64,000 nucleotides of DNA from JAIBJN01 sp963838795 (lineage in GTDB: Bacteria > Actinomycetota > Thermoleophilia > Gaiellales > Gaiellaceae): positions 310,001-374,000 of the forward strand of contig CAWISL010000005.1 of assembly GCA_963838795.1 (NCBI GenBank), written 5' to 3'. The notes beneath the pieces were generated by a model. The model was not told the origin of the DNA and ran no database searches. It saw nothing but the letters and a program-made list of their open reading frames with translations. Positions 1 through 7,465 of this stretch are shown here, piece after piece. The stretch's first letter is position 1; the number at the start of each line of letters is the position of its first letter. The position numbers were made by a program, and so were the translations under genes.

Positions 1-531
1 CCGGGCCACCGCCTGGCGGATCCACCAGGTCGCGTACGTGGAGAACTTGAAGCCCTTGCGATAGTCGAACTTCTCGGCCGCGCGGACGAGCCCGATCGTG
101 CCTTCCTGAATCAGGTCGAGGAAGGGCAGGCCCTGGTTGCGGTAGTTCTTGGCGATCGAGACCACGAGCCTCAGGTTCGACGCGACCATCTTCTGCTTGG
201 CCGAGTGGTCGCCGCGCTCGATGCGCTTGGCGAGCTCGACCTCCTGCGCCGCCGTGAGGAGCGGGATCTTGCCGATGTCCTTGAGGAAGAGCTGGAGCGC
301 GTCCGTCGAGACGTCCCGCGCCTCGGGCTCGAGATCGAGCTCGCCGGCGTCGTCGGCGTCGTCGACGATCTCGATGTGGAGCTCCTCGAGCGCCGAGTAG
401 AACTCGTCCAGCTGCACGGGCTCGAGCTCGTCCCCGAGGGCGAGCGCAATCTCCTCGTGCGTGAGGAAGCCCGCCTCTTGCCCCTGGCGCACGAGCGCCC
501 TGGCGTCGTCATGGTCGAGCATGACGCCCAC
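1..531 (-). CDS. rpoD: RNA polymerase primary sigma factor (RpoD/SigA type), N-terminal part
   Basis: Directs core RNA polymerase to housekeeping promoters. Only the N-terminal part is present; the gene continues past the left edge. It opens with a short acidic region 1.1-like segment (LTHEEIALALGDELEPVQ), then region 1.2 (ALQLFLKDIGKIPLLT), then region 2 with NLRLVVSIAKNYRNQG, FLDLIQEGTIGLVRA and FSTYATWWIRQA, the core-binding and -10-melting segments. The match to primary rather than alternative sigma factors is clear. Start choice: GTG at 531 has GGGGAG four bases upstream; ATG at 522 is in the same frame and is the alternative. No cotranscribed neighbour is visible. Confidence 0.93.
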   Translation of the reverse strand, partial: MGVMLDHDDARALVRQGQEAGFLTHEEIALALGDELEPVQLDEFYSALEELHIEIVDDADDAGELDLEPEARDVSTDALQLFLKDIGKIPLLTAAQEVELAKRIERGDHSAKQKMVASNLRLVVSIAKNYRNQGLPFLDLIQEGTIGLVRAAEKFDYRKGFKFSTYATWWIRQAVAR

Positions 532-691
532 TTCGCTCCCCTTCCTCTCCTCGAAATCCCCTATCCCGTCTCCTCAACGTAGCCGGGACTGGCGACTTGT
601 CAACGGCCGCTTCGCCGCAACTTTCCTCCACGAGCGCAGCGACTCTTGCACGGCGGTCGGACGTTCGTCATGCCCCTTTTGGGGGACTGTG

Positions 692-1670
692 TTATTCCGT
701 GTCTTCGAGACGGTCGAGGAGCCGCTCGGCTTCCCGCCCATAGAAGCCGTTCGGATCGGCCTCCCGGGCCAGGTCGAGTTGTCGGATCGCCTCCTCGACC
801 TGCCCGATCCAGGAGAGCGCGAGGCCGAGGTGGTAGCGGACGACGCCCTCCTCGTCGGAGTCGGCGAGCGGCCCGAGCCGGGAGAACGCCTGCGAAGGAT
901 CGTCCTTGTCGAAGCGTCCGATCGCGGCGGCAACTGTCGCCGGCAGGCTGTCCGGGTCGGCCTCCAGGGCCCCCTCGAACGCCGCGCGGGCGGAGACCGG
1001 CCGACCAACCCGCTGCAAGGCGATGCCGTATACGAGGCGCTCCTCCGCGCCGCCGGTCGCCGCCTGCCGCTCGAGCTCCGCCAGCTGCTCCTCCGGCGAG
1101 AGGCCCTCGAGCTCGGGCGGCGCCTCGAGCGGAGCGACGAAGGGCGGGCGGCCGGGAGCAAATTGCGGGTTGAGGAGGTCCTCCGCGCGGAGCGCCGCAG
1201 GAGAGTCGGGCTCGACCTCCTCCGCTGCGCGCCATTCCGAGCGCGCCCCGTCCTCGTCGCCGCTCGCCAGGAGCGCGAGGCCGAGGTGGAGGCGCGCCAC
1301 GCCGCTCGACGGGGTCTCCGCGGCGAGCGCCTCGAGCCGTTCCACCGTGCCTTCGGGCCAGGAGGCGATCGCGGCGCCGACGGCAGCCTCCACGGAGCCG
1401 GGGTTCTCGGCGAGGAGCTCCTCGAAGAGGGCCCGGCCCGCCGCGCGGTCGCCCGCATCGACGAGCCGCTCGGCCTCCCGAAGGGCCTCGGCCTCGTCGT
1501 CGCTTCGGACGAGCAGGCCCAGCTCGAGCGGCGGCGCCGGGAGCGCGGCGTCGGTGGTCGCCGCCGGGAGCGGGCTCCTCCTCGCCCTGGAGGACGGCGA
1601 CGCCGACGACGAGCGCCGCGGAGGCGGCCGCTGCCAGGCCGACCAGGACGCGGGCGCGGCGCTGAGACAC
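692..1670 (-). CDS. TPR-repeat protein with N-terminal membrane anchor (frameshifted near 1560)
   Basis: Probable envelope-anchored tetratricopeptide protein of unknown partner. The N-terminus from GTG 1670 reads SQRRARVLVGLAAAASAALVVG, an Arg-rich start and one hydrophobic anchor, followed by an acidic linker. About 38 codons in, the good frame shifts by one base near 1560; from there to TAA at 692 the protein is helical and TPR-like (AGRALFEELLAENPGS, ARLHLGLALLASGDEDGAR, YHLGLALSWIGQVEEAIRQLDLAREADP). No usable start exists in the second frame, so I join the parts as one gene with a one-base indel. Transcribed divergently from moeZ. Function beyond protein binding cannot be read. Confidence 0.6.
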
Positions 1671-1694
1671 GCCGCCGAGGGTAGCTCCCGGCCC

Positions 1695-1725
1695 TTGCGG
1701 AACGCGGTGGCGAGGTAGCTATACT
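1695..1725 (+). promoter_or_regulatory. predicted promoter of the moeZ-cysO-cysM-mec operon
   Basis: TTGCGG at 1695-1700 and TATACT at 1720-1725 with a 19 nt spacer. The hexamer ends 10 nt before ATG 1736, so the leader would be only a few bases and there is no Shine-Dalgarno sequence. Inferred from motif and position only. Confidence 0.45.
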
Positions 1726-1735
1726 TCGTGAAGCA

Positions 1736-2911
1736 ATGCCGAGCTACCGCGAGCTCCTGCAGCAGGTCAAGAGCGAGATCGACGAGATCGACGCTCAGAC
1801 CGCCGCGGAGCTCCGCGAGGCGGAAGCGCCCGTCTTCGTCGACGTCCGCGACCGAAACGAATGGGACGAGGGCCACATTCCGGGCGCCGTCCACGTGCCG
1901 CGCGGCAACCTCGAGTCCCGCATCGAGGGCGCCGTCCCCGACCGGGACGCGCAGATCGTCGTCTACTGCGCCTCCGGATCGCGGTCGGCCTTCGCCGCGA
2001 AGGCGCTCGAGGAGCTCGGCTACGAGAACGTCTCCTCCCTGGCCGGCGGCTTCAACGACTGGAAGCGCAACGGGCTCGGCTTCGACCTTCCGCGCGCGCT
2101 CGACGAGCCGAAGCGGCGGCGCTACTCCCGTCATCTCCTCATCCCCGAGGTCGGCGAGGAGGGGCAGCTCCGCCTCCTCGACTCTCGCATGCTTCTGATC
2201 GGCGCCGGGGGCCTAGGGTCGCCCGCGTCCCTCTACCTGGCCGCTGCAGGCGTCGGAACGCTCGGGATCGTCGACGACGACGTCGTGGACGACTCCAATC
2301 TCCAGCGCCAGATCGTCCACTCCACCGAACGGCTCGGAGAGTCGAAGGCCGAGTCGGCCAAGCGAACCATCGAGGCGCTCAACCCGGACGTCACCGTACG
2401 GGTCTTCAACGAGCGGCTCACCTCCGAGAACGTCGACCGGATCCTCGGCGAGGGCTGGGACGTGATCGTCGACGGGGCCGACAACTTCCCCACCCGCTAC
2501 CTCCTGAACGACGCCTCCGTCTGGCACGGCATCCCGGTCGTCCACGGGTCGATCTTCCGCTTCGAGGGCCAGACCACGGTCTTCAAGCCGAAGGAGGGGC
2601 CGTGCTATCGCTGCCTCTTCCCGCAGCCGCCGCCGCCGGAGCTCGCCCCGAGCTGTGCCGAGGGCGGCGTGCTGGGCGTCCTGCCAGGCATCGTCGGGTC
2701 TCTCCAGGCCAACGAGGCCCTGAAGCTCGCGCTCGGGATCGGCGAGCCGCTCGTCGGCCGCCTGCTCCTCTTCGACGCGCTCGAGACCCAGTTCACCGAG
2801 ATCAGCCTGCGCCGCGACCCCGAGTGCCCGGTCTGCGGAGACAACCCTACGATCACCGACTACATCGACTACATCGAGTTCTGCGCCGGGGGAAGGGCCC
2901 ACGTCACATGA
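1736..2911 (+). CDS. moeZ: MoeZ/MoeB-like sulfur-carrier adenylyltransferase with N-terminal rhodanese domain
   Basis: Activates the C-terminal Gly-Gly of a ubiquitin-like sulfur carrier by adenylation and supplies sulfur, giving a thiocarboxylate. Residues about 20-115 are a rhodanese domain (FVDVRDRNEWDEGHIPGA; active-site Cys78 in VVYCASGSRS). Residues about 125-375 are an E1-like ThiF/MoeB domain: ATP loop GAGGLGS near 156-162, zinc pairs C290/C293 and C364/C367, and Cys307 in SCAEGGVLG. The usual MoeZ order is ThiF first and rhodanese last; here it is reversed. The stop overlaps the start of cysO (ATGA), and cysM and mec follow, so CysO is the expected substrate. 391 aa, close to the family norm. 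Confidence 0.9.
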   Translation: MPSYRELLQQVKSEIDEIDAQTAAELREAEAPVFVDVRDRNEWDEGHIPGAVHVPRGNLESRIEGAVPDRDAQIVVYCASGSRSAFAAKALEELGYENVSSLAGGFNDWKRNGLGFDLPRALDEPKRRRYSRHLLIPEVGEEGQLRLLDSRMLLIGAGGLGSPASLYLAAAGVGTLGIVDDDVVDDSNLQRQIVHSTERLGESKAESAKRTIEALNPDVTVRVFNERLTSENVDRILGEGWDVIVDGADNFPTRYLLNDASVWHGIPVVHGSIFRFEGQTTVFKPKEGPCYRCLFPQPPPPELAPSCAEGGVLGVLPGIVGSLQANEALKLALGIGEPLVGRLLLFDALETQFTEISLRRDPECPVCGDNPTITDYIDYIEFCAGGRAHVT

Positions 2912-3177
2912 TCAGGGTTCGCATCCCGCCCACGTTGCGCACCGAGGTCGGCGGCGCGCGCGAGGTCGAGGCCTCCGGCTCGACCATGCGCGACGTGCTC
3001 GCCGACCTCGCCGCGCGCTTTCCCGGCCTCGGCCGGCAGGTTTTCGAGGACGGCGACGGCATCGCTCCGTTCGTCAACGTCTACCTCGATAGCGAAGACG
3101 TCCGCACGCTCGACGGGCTCGACACGCCCGTGCGCGAGGGCTCGACGGTGATCCTGCTCCCGGCGATGGCCGGCGGC
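2908..3177 (+). CDS. cysO: CysO-like sulfur carrier (MoaD/ThiS family), open into cysM
   Basis: Beta-grasp sulfur carrier. In mycobacteria CysO-thiocarboxylate donates sulfide to O-phosphoserine on CysM. ATG 2908 overlaps the moeZ stop. About 90 residues fit MoaD/CysO, ending in the carrier tail PAMAGG (Gly89-Gly90, ending at 3177). Unusually, no stop follows the GG: the same frame runs on as ERTLTPSLLETVGSTPLVEL, the N-terminus of cysteine synthase, until it breaks near 3262. Either CysO and CysM are made as one polypeptide that must be cut after GG, or a base is missing here, as at other places in cysM. I mark the carrier as ending at GG, where the functional protein would end. Confidence 0.75.
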
Positions 3178-4121
3178 GAGCGGACGCTCACCCCCTCCCT
3201 CCTGGAGACGGTCGGCTCGACGCCGCTCGTCGAGCTGCCGCGCCTCGTCGCCGCATCCCGAGCGTTCGGCTCTTCGCCAAGCTCGAGGGCCAGAATCCGA
3301 CGGGCTCCATCAAGGATCGCGTCGCCAAGGCGATGATCGAGGCGGCCGAGGCTTCCGGCGCGCTCGAGCCGGGGCGCGAGCTCCTGGAGCCGACCAGCGG
3401 CAACACCGGCATCTCGCTCGCATTCGTGGCTCGTCTCAAGGGCTACCCACTGACCTGCGTCATCCCGAGAACGCCACCCCCGAGCGCCTCAAGCTGCTGG
3501 AGCTGTACGGCGCGCGGCTCGTGTTCTCCCCGGCCTCGGAGGGCTCCAACGGCGCGGTGCGGCTCGCTCTGCAGATGGCGGAGGACGACCCGCGCTGGTT
3601 CATGCCCTTTCAGTACGGCAACGAGGCCAATCCCCGGGCCCACTACGAGGGAACGGGCGCCGAGATTGCAGACGCCCTCCCGCAGGTCGACGCCCTCGTC
3701 GCCGGTCTCGGCACCGGCGGCACCCTCATGGGCGCCGGGGATCGCCTCCGGGAGCCCTTCCCGGACCTGATCGTGGCGGCGGCCGAGCCGCTCCAGGGCG
3801 ACCTCGTCTACGGCCTGCGCTCCCTCGCGGACGGCTACGTCCCGCCCGATTCTCGACGTCTCGAGGCTCGACCGGAAGCTGCTCGTGACCAACGAGGAGT
3901 CGGTGGCAGGCCTGCGCCTGCTGCTCGAGCGCGAGGCGATCTTCGCCGGCGTCTCCTCGGGGGCCGTGATCCACGTCGCCCGCCGAATCGCCGAGGAGCT
4001 GGAGGAAGGCGTCGTCGTCGCAGTCCTCGCCGACGGCGGCTGGAAGTACCTCTCCGCCGACTTCTGGACGCGACCGGCCGGCGAGGTCGGCGCGGCCATG
4101 GAGGACCGCCTCTGGTGGTGA
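3166..4121 (+). CDS. cysM: O-phosphoserine-dependent cysteine synthase CysM (three frameshifts as read)
   Basis: PLP enzyme that makes CysO-cysteine from O-phosphoserine and CysO thiocarboxylate. Joined across three frames it follows mycobacterial CysM closely: LLETVGSTPLVELPR, AKLEGQNPTGSIKDR with the PLP lysine, LEPTSGNTGISLAF, then VIPENATPERLKLLELYGA, QYGNEANPRAHYEGTG, GLGTGGTLMG, and a C-terminus ending EDRLWW (Mtb EGQLWA). Frame breaks lie near 3262 (a base missing), 3468 (a G missing in CCGAGAAC) and 3855 (one base extra or two missing). Corrected length from ATG 3166 is about 318 aa, the normal family size, which argues for sequencing indels rather than decay. ATG 3166 is in frame with cysO. 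The stop overlaps mec. Confidence 0.75.
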
Positions 4122-4486
4122 TCCCGGCCGAGGTGCGCTCGGCGCTCGTCGAGCACGCCGAGGCGGAGCTCCCGAACGAGGCCTGCGGCCTCCTGGCGCT
4201 GCGCGACGGCGTCGCCGAGCGCTTCTTCCCGGGCCGGAATCGTGCCGGGAGCCCATACCGCTTCGAGCTCGAGATCGACCCCGAGGTCTGGTTTCTCGAG
4301 GACGACGGCTACGAGCTCGCCGTCTTCCACTCCCACCCCGCCTCACCCCCCCGCCCGTCCCGGACCGACGTCGAGTCGATCGGGCTCTGGACGGGGAAGC
4401 CCTACGTGATCCTCTCGCTCCGCACCGGCGAGCTGGCGGCCTGGACGATCTCGGACGAGGCCGTGAGCAGCCTGCCGCTCTCGTAG
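4118..4486 (+). CDS. mec: Mec-like JAMM metallopeptidase that releases cysteine from CysO
   Basis: JAB1/MPN (JAMM) zinc peptidase. In the mycobacterial pathway Mec+ cleaves the CysO-cysteine amide, freeing cysteine and recycling the carrier. Visible: N-terminal Glu in HAEAELPNEACGLL, and the metal motif FHSHPASPPRPSRTD (HxHx(n)SxxD) in the second half. 122 aa, single domain, slightly shorter than Mtb Mec+. GTG 4118 overlaps the cysM stop (GTGA); GTG 4115 is an in-frame alternative. Position after cysO and cysM fixes the likely substrate. It would also be a natural candidate for cutting a CysO-CysM fusion after Gly-Gly, which is inference. Confidence 0.88.
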   Translation: MIPAEVRSALVEHAEAELPNEACGLLALRDGVAERFFPGRNRAGSPYRFELEIDPEVWFLEDDGYELAVFHSHPASPPRPSRTDVESIGLWTGKPYVILSLRTGELAAWTISDEAVSSLPLS

Positions 4487-4528
4487 GCTGGCCGGGAACC
4501 TTGCCGGCGCGCCGCCGGTCAGAGAGGC

Positions 4529-4900
4529 ATGAAGACCTTCACGCTCATCGCACTCGTGCTCGCCCTGGCCGCGCTCTCTGCCTGCGGCGGAGACGACGAC
4601 TCCGGGGGCACCCCAGGAAGCGTCATCTCCATCGACCAGGCGCTCGACTCGGACTCCGACGAGCCGCTGCTCGTCAGCGGCAACCTCCTCGCCCAGGGCG
4701 ACGATGTTCGTTTCTGCTCGGCGCTCGCCGAGTCCTTCCCGCCCCAGTGCGGAGGGGCCTCGCTCGTCGTCGAGGGCCTGAACCTCGACAAGCTGGACGG
4801 CCTCGTAACCGAGGGCGACGTGCGCTGGACCGACCGCCCCATCGAGCTGCTCGGGGTTGTCTCTGACGGGACGCTGACCGTGAGCGAGAATGCGCGCTGA
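4529..4900 (+). CDS. small lipoprotein of unknown function
   Basis: 123 aa predicted secreted lipoprotein. A short signal peptide (MKTFTLIALVLALAALSAC) ends in the lipobox LSAC, with Cys19 the expected lipidated residue, then an Asp/Gly-rich linker (GGDDDSGG). The mature part has two cysteines (RFCSAL and PQCGGAS) that could form a disulfide, and reads like a small OB-type or beta fold. AGAGAGG-like bases precede ATG 4529. Its stop overlaps the start of the pterin dehydratase gene by one base, suggesting cotranscription. No family recognised. Confidence 0.78.
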   Translation: MKTFTLIALVLALAALSACGGDDDSGGTPGSVISIDQALDSDSDEPLLVSGNLLAQGDDVRFCSALAESFPPQCGGASLVVEGLNLDKLDGLVTEGDVRWTDRPIELLGVVSDGTLTVSENAR

Positions 4901-5166
4901 TGGCCGTCGAGCACCCGGAAGGCTGGAACGAGGTTCGCGGCGCGCTGCAGCGCGGCTTCCGCTTCCAGGACTTCGCCGAGGCGATGAGCTTCGTAAACCA
5001 CCTCGCCGAGGTGGCCGAGGAGGCGAACCATCATCCCGACATCTCGATCAGCTGGAACGCGGTTACAGTCCGCTGGTGGACGCACGTGAAGCGAGCGATC
5101 ACCGAGCGCGACGTCGAGCTGGCTCGCCGCACCGACGAGTTGGCCTCGTCCTCCTCGTCGCGCTGA
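4900..5166 (+). CDS. pterin-4-alpha-carbinolamine dehydratase (PCD/DCoH family)
   Basis: Dehydrates 4a-hydroxytetrahydrobiopterin in pterin recycling; many bacterial members sit away from any hydroxylase and some are linked to molybdopterin metabolism. The family signature is present: GWNEVRGALQRGFRFQDF, then FVNHLAEVAEEANHHPDIS with the two active-site histidines, then VTVRWWTH and LARRTDEL. At 88 aa it is the normal size. The C-terminus ends in a Ser run (ASSSSSR) because the frame reads through the signal-peptide region of the next gene. ATG 4900 overlaps the previous stop (TGATG). Confidence 0.9.
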   Translation: MAVEHPEGWNEVRGALQRGFRFQDFAEAMSFVNHLAEVAEEANHHPDISISWNAVTVRWWTHVKRAITERDVELARRTDELASSSSSR

Positions 5167-5561
5167 TCGCCCTGGTCGCCGCCGCGTGCGGCTCGGACTC
5201 CGGCGACGACGAGCCCGCCGGGGGCGCGGGCACCGAGGAGGCGCCGGCGACGGAGCTAACGATCACGGTCTGGCCCGAGGGCCCGGACGGCGAGTCGAAG
5301 AAGGCGACGGTCACCTGCGACCCGCCGGGCGGCACGCATCCGAACCCCGAGGCGGCCTGCGCGGCCCTGGCAGCCGATCCCGAGGCGCTCGACCCGGTCC
5401 CTCCCGACGTGGCGTGCACGATGATCTTCGGCGGGTCCGAGCAGGCTACCGTCGTCGGCGTACTCGACGGCGAGGAGATCGACGCGGCCTTCGAGCGCTC
5501 CAACGGCTGCGAGCTCGACCGCTGGGACCGCATGGCGATTCTCCTCCAAGTCGGGGATTGA
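5076..5561 (+). CDS. subtilisin-inhibitor-like (SSI family) lipoprotein
   Basis: Predicted exported lipoprotein with a Streptomyces subtilisin inhibitor-like domain. A hydrophobic stretch (GLVLLVALIALVAAAC) ends at a lipobox-like AAAC, followed by an acidic linker and the SSI-like core: TVTCDPPGGTHPNPEAACAAL, PPDVACTMIFGG, then SNGCELDRW, with the paired Cys pattern of that family. Such proteins bind and block serine proteases. No ATG fits; GTG 5076 gives 161 aa and a long Arg-rich n-region, overlapping the end of the dehydratase by 91 bases. A missing base near 5140 could also explain the awkward start. The domain call is firmer than the start. Confidence 0.72.
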   Translation: MDAREASDHRARRRAGSPHRRVGLVLLVALIALVAAACGSDSGDDEPAGGAGTEEAPATELTITVWPEGPDGESKKATVTCDPPGGTHPNPEAACAALAADPEALDPVPPDVACTMIFGGSEQATVVGVLDGEEIDAAFERSNGCELDRWDRMAILLQVGD

Positions 5562-5586
5562 CGCCCACTCAGACCGGGCACACAAC

Positions 5587-6501
5587 GTGAGGATGAGGCC
5601 CGCTCTCCTCGCCGTCGTGGCCGCAGCGCTGCTCGCTCCAACCGCGCTCGCGGCACCGCTTCCGGAGGCGCCGGACTGCCCGATCTTCCCGGCCTCGAGC
5701 GTCTGGAACAAGCCGGTCGGCTCGCTCCCGAAGCACAAGCGGTCGGCCAAGATCGTGAAGGCGATCGGGGCGGATCGGTACGTGCACGCCGACTTCGGCT
5801 CGGGCCTTTGGAACGGCGGCCCGATCGGGATCCCCGTGACGGTGGTCGATAGCTCCCAGCCCTCCTTCGCGGTCAACTTCCACTACGACGAGGAGAGCGA
5901 CCCCGGGCCGTATCCGATTCCGCCCGACGTCGCGATCGAAGGCGGGCCGTCCGCCGACGGCGACCGTCACGCGATCATCGTGGACAAGGACTCCTGCACG
6001 CTCTACGAGCTCTTCGACCTCTGGCCGGAGTGGGACGCGGGCTCGGGGGCGATCTGGGACCTGCGCTCGAACGCGCTGCGCCCGCGTGGCTGGACGTCGG
6101 CCGACGCCGCCGGCCTTCCGATCCTGCCGGGGCTGGCACGCCACGACGAGGTGGCGAGCGGCGTCATCGACCACGCCCTCCGCTTCACCGTGCAGCGCTC
6201 GCGGCGCGCGTACGTCTACCCGGCGCGCCACTTCGCGTCGAGCTACACGAGCCGCAGCCTCCCGCCCATGGGCCTTCGGCTGCGCCTTCGCTCCGACTTC
6301 AAAGTCAGGAGCTTCCCGTACCAGGCGCGGGTCGTCCTCCGCGCCCTGAAGCGCTACGGGATGATCGTGGCCGACAACGGCTCGAGCTGGTACATCTCGG
6401 GCGTCCCCGACCCCCGCTGGTCGAACGACCAGCTCCACTCGCTCCATCGCGTGAAGGGGTCGGACTTCCGGGTCGTGGACACCTCGAAGCTCAGACCCTG
6501 A
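5587..6501 (+). CDS. secreted protein of an uncharacterised family
   Basis: 304 aa exported protein. The signal peptide (RPALLAVVAAALLAPTALAAP) has a likely AxA cleavage site. The mature protein is one globular domain with marked motifs: FPASSVWNKPV near the N-terminus, IPPDVAIEGGPSADGDRHA in the middle, FDLWPEWDAGSGAIWDL, GWTSADAAGLPILPGL, HALRFTVQRSRRAYVYPARHFA, and a C-terminal ADNGSSWYISGVPDPRW. I know this pattern from soil actinobacteria and relatives but not a function. GTG 5587 and ATG 5593 are both possible starts. It converges on the oxidoreductase gene with an 11-base overlap. Confidence 0.8.
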   Translation: MRMRPALLAVVAAALLAPTALAAPLPEAPDCPIFPASSVWNKPVGSLPKHKRSAKIVKAIGADRYVHADFGSGLWNGGPIGIPVTVVDSSQPSFAVNFHYDEESDPGPYPIPPDVAIEGGPSADGDRHAIIVDKDSCTLYELFDLWPEWDAGSGAIWDLRSNALRPRGWTSADAAGLPILPGLARHDEVASGVIDHALRFTVQRSRRAYVYPARHFASSYTSRSLPPMGLRLRLRSDFKVRSFPYQARVVLRALKRYGMIVADNGSSWYISGVPDPRWSNDQLHSLHRVKGSDFRVVDTSKLRP

Positions 6502-7465
6502 CCGGCACGCCCTCGGCGGCGGAGCGCCGCAGCGCCGCGAGGGCCCGCGCCTGGCCCACGGCGTCCTCCCGGCCCAGGAGCGGCTGCGCCTCACCGGCCA
6601 CGGCGCGCGCAAAGTCTTCGAGCTCGAGCAGGTAGGAGTCGGCCTCGGGAACGGGGATCCGCTCCATGCCGCCGTCGTCGCGGAGCTCGATGCCCGGACG
6701 GGTGCAGAGCCACGGGTCGTCCACAGTCAGCCACCCGTCGGAGCCCACCGCCTCGAGCGTCGCCCTGAACGGCGCGCGGAGCCCGGAGTCGAAGAGGCCG
6801 AGAGCCCCGTCGCGGAGGACGAGACTGCCGGTGAAGAGCTCGTCAACCCCGGTCGGGCCGAGCACGTGCTGCCCGAAAACGGCCCCGGGCTCTCCTGCGA
6901 GCAGGCGGATGCCGCTCACGCAGTAGGCGCCGAGATCGAGCACCGAGCCGCCTCCCAGCTCGGGATCGAGGCGGATGTCGGGCTCGCGCTCGAGGAGGAA
7001 GGTGAACGACGTGCGGACAAGCTGCAGCCGGCCGATCGTTCCCTCGAGAACGAGCTCTTCGAGGCGCCGGGTCTGCGGGTTGTGCCGGTACATGAACGCC
7101 TCGGCGAGGACGAGGCCGTTCCGCTCGGCGAGATCGAAGAGGGCCTCGATCTCCTCCGGTCGGTCCGACAGCGGCTTCTCGCAGAGGACGTGCTTGCCCG
7201 CCTCGAGCGCCTTCCGTGACCACTCCACGTGCAGCGAGTTCGGCAGCGGGATGTAGACCGCGTCGATGCCGGCGTCGGCGAGGAGCGCCTCGTAGCTCCC
7301 GTGGGCGCGTTCGATCCCGTGCTCGCGGGCGTACGGCTCGGCAGTTTGCCGCTCGCGGCTCCCGACGGCCACGACGTCGACGAGCCCACTCTGGCGGGCG
7401 GGAGCGAGAATCCGGCGGTTGATGCGCGCGGTCGAGAGAAGCCCGAGGCGCAGCGGCTCAGCCAA
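6491..7465 (-). CDS. Gfo/Idh/MocA-family NAD(P)-dependent oxidoreductase
   Basis: Dehydrogenase of the glucose-fructose oxidoreductase/inositol dehydrogenase family, probably acting on a sugar or polyol. N-terminal Rossmann fold starts LRLGLLSTARINRRIL, with the family hallmark CEKPLS (Lys for catalysis) near residue 95, followed by AFMYRHNPQ and the C-terminal alpha/beta sheet domain (GGGSVLDLGAYCVSGIR). The STARI loop resembles dimeric dihydrodiol/D-xylose dehydrogenases; exact substrate unknown. 324 aa, normal length. Its start overlaps the aldo/keto reductase gene by 8 bases, so the two are likely cotranscribed. Confidence 0.88.
   Translation of the reverse strand: MAEPLRLGLLSTARINRRILAPARQSGLVDVVAVGSRERQTAEPYAREHGIERAHGSYEALLADAGIDAVYIPLPNSLHVEWSRKALEAGKHVLCEKPLSDRPEEIEALFDLAERNGLVLAEAFMYRHNPQTRRLEELVLEGTIGRLQLVRTSFTFLLEREPDIRLDPELGGGSVLDLGAYCVSGIRLLAGEPGAVFGQHVLGPTGVDELFTGSLVLRDGALGLFDSGLRAPFRATLEAVGSDGWLTVDDPWLCTRPGIELRDDGGMERIPVPEADSYLLELEDFARAVAGEAQPLLGREDAVGQARALAALRRSAAEGVPVRV

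Noticed and set aside
461..1684. 407-codon plus-strand frame near the left edge
   Set aside because: Overlaps rpoD and the TPR gene in antisense; Arg-rich shadow frame.
1735..2134. N-terminal extension of the TPR gene on the minus strand
   Set aside because: The frame from 2134 reads antisense to the rhodanese part of moeZ; the real N-terminus is the anchor starting at 1670 in another frame.
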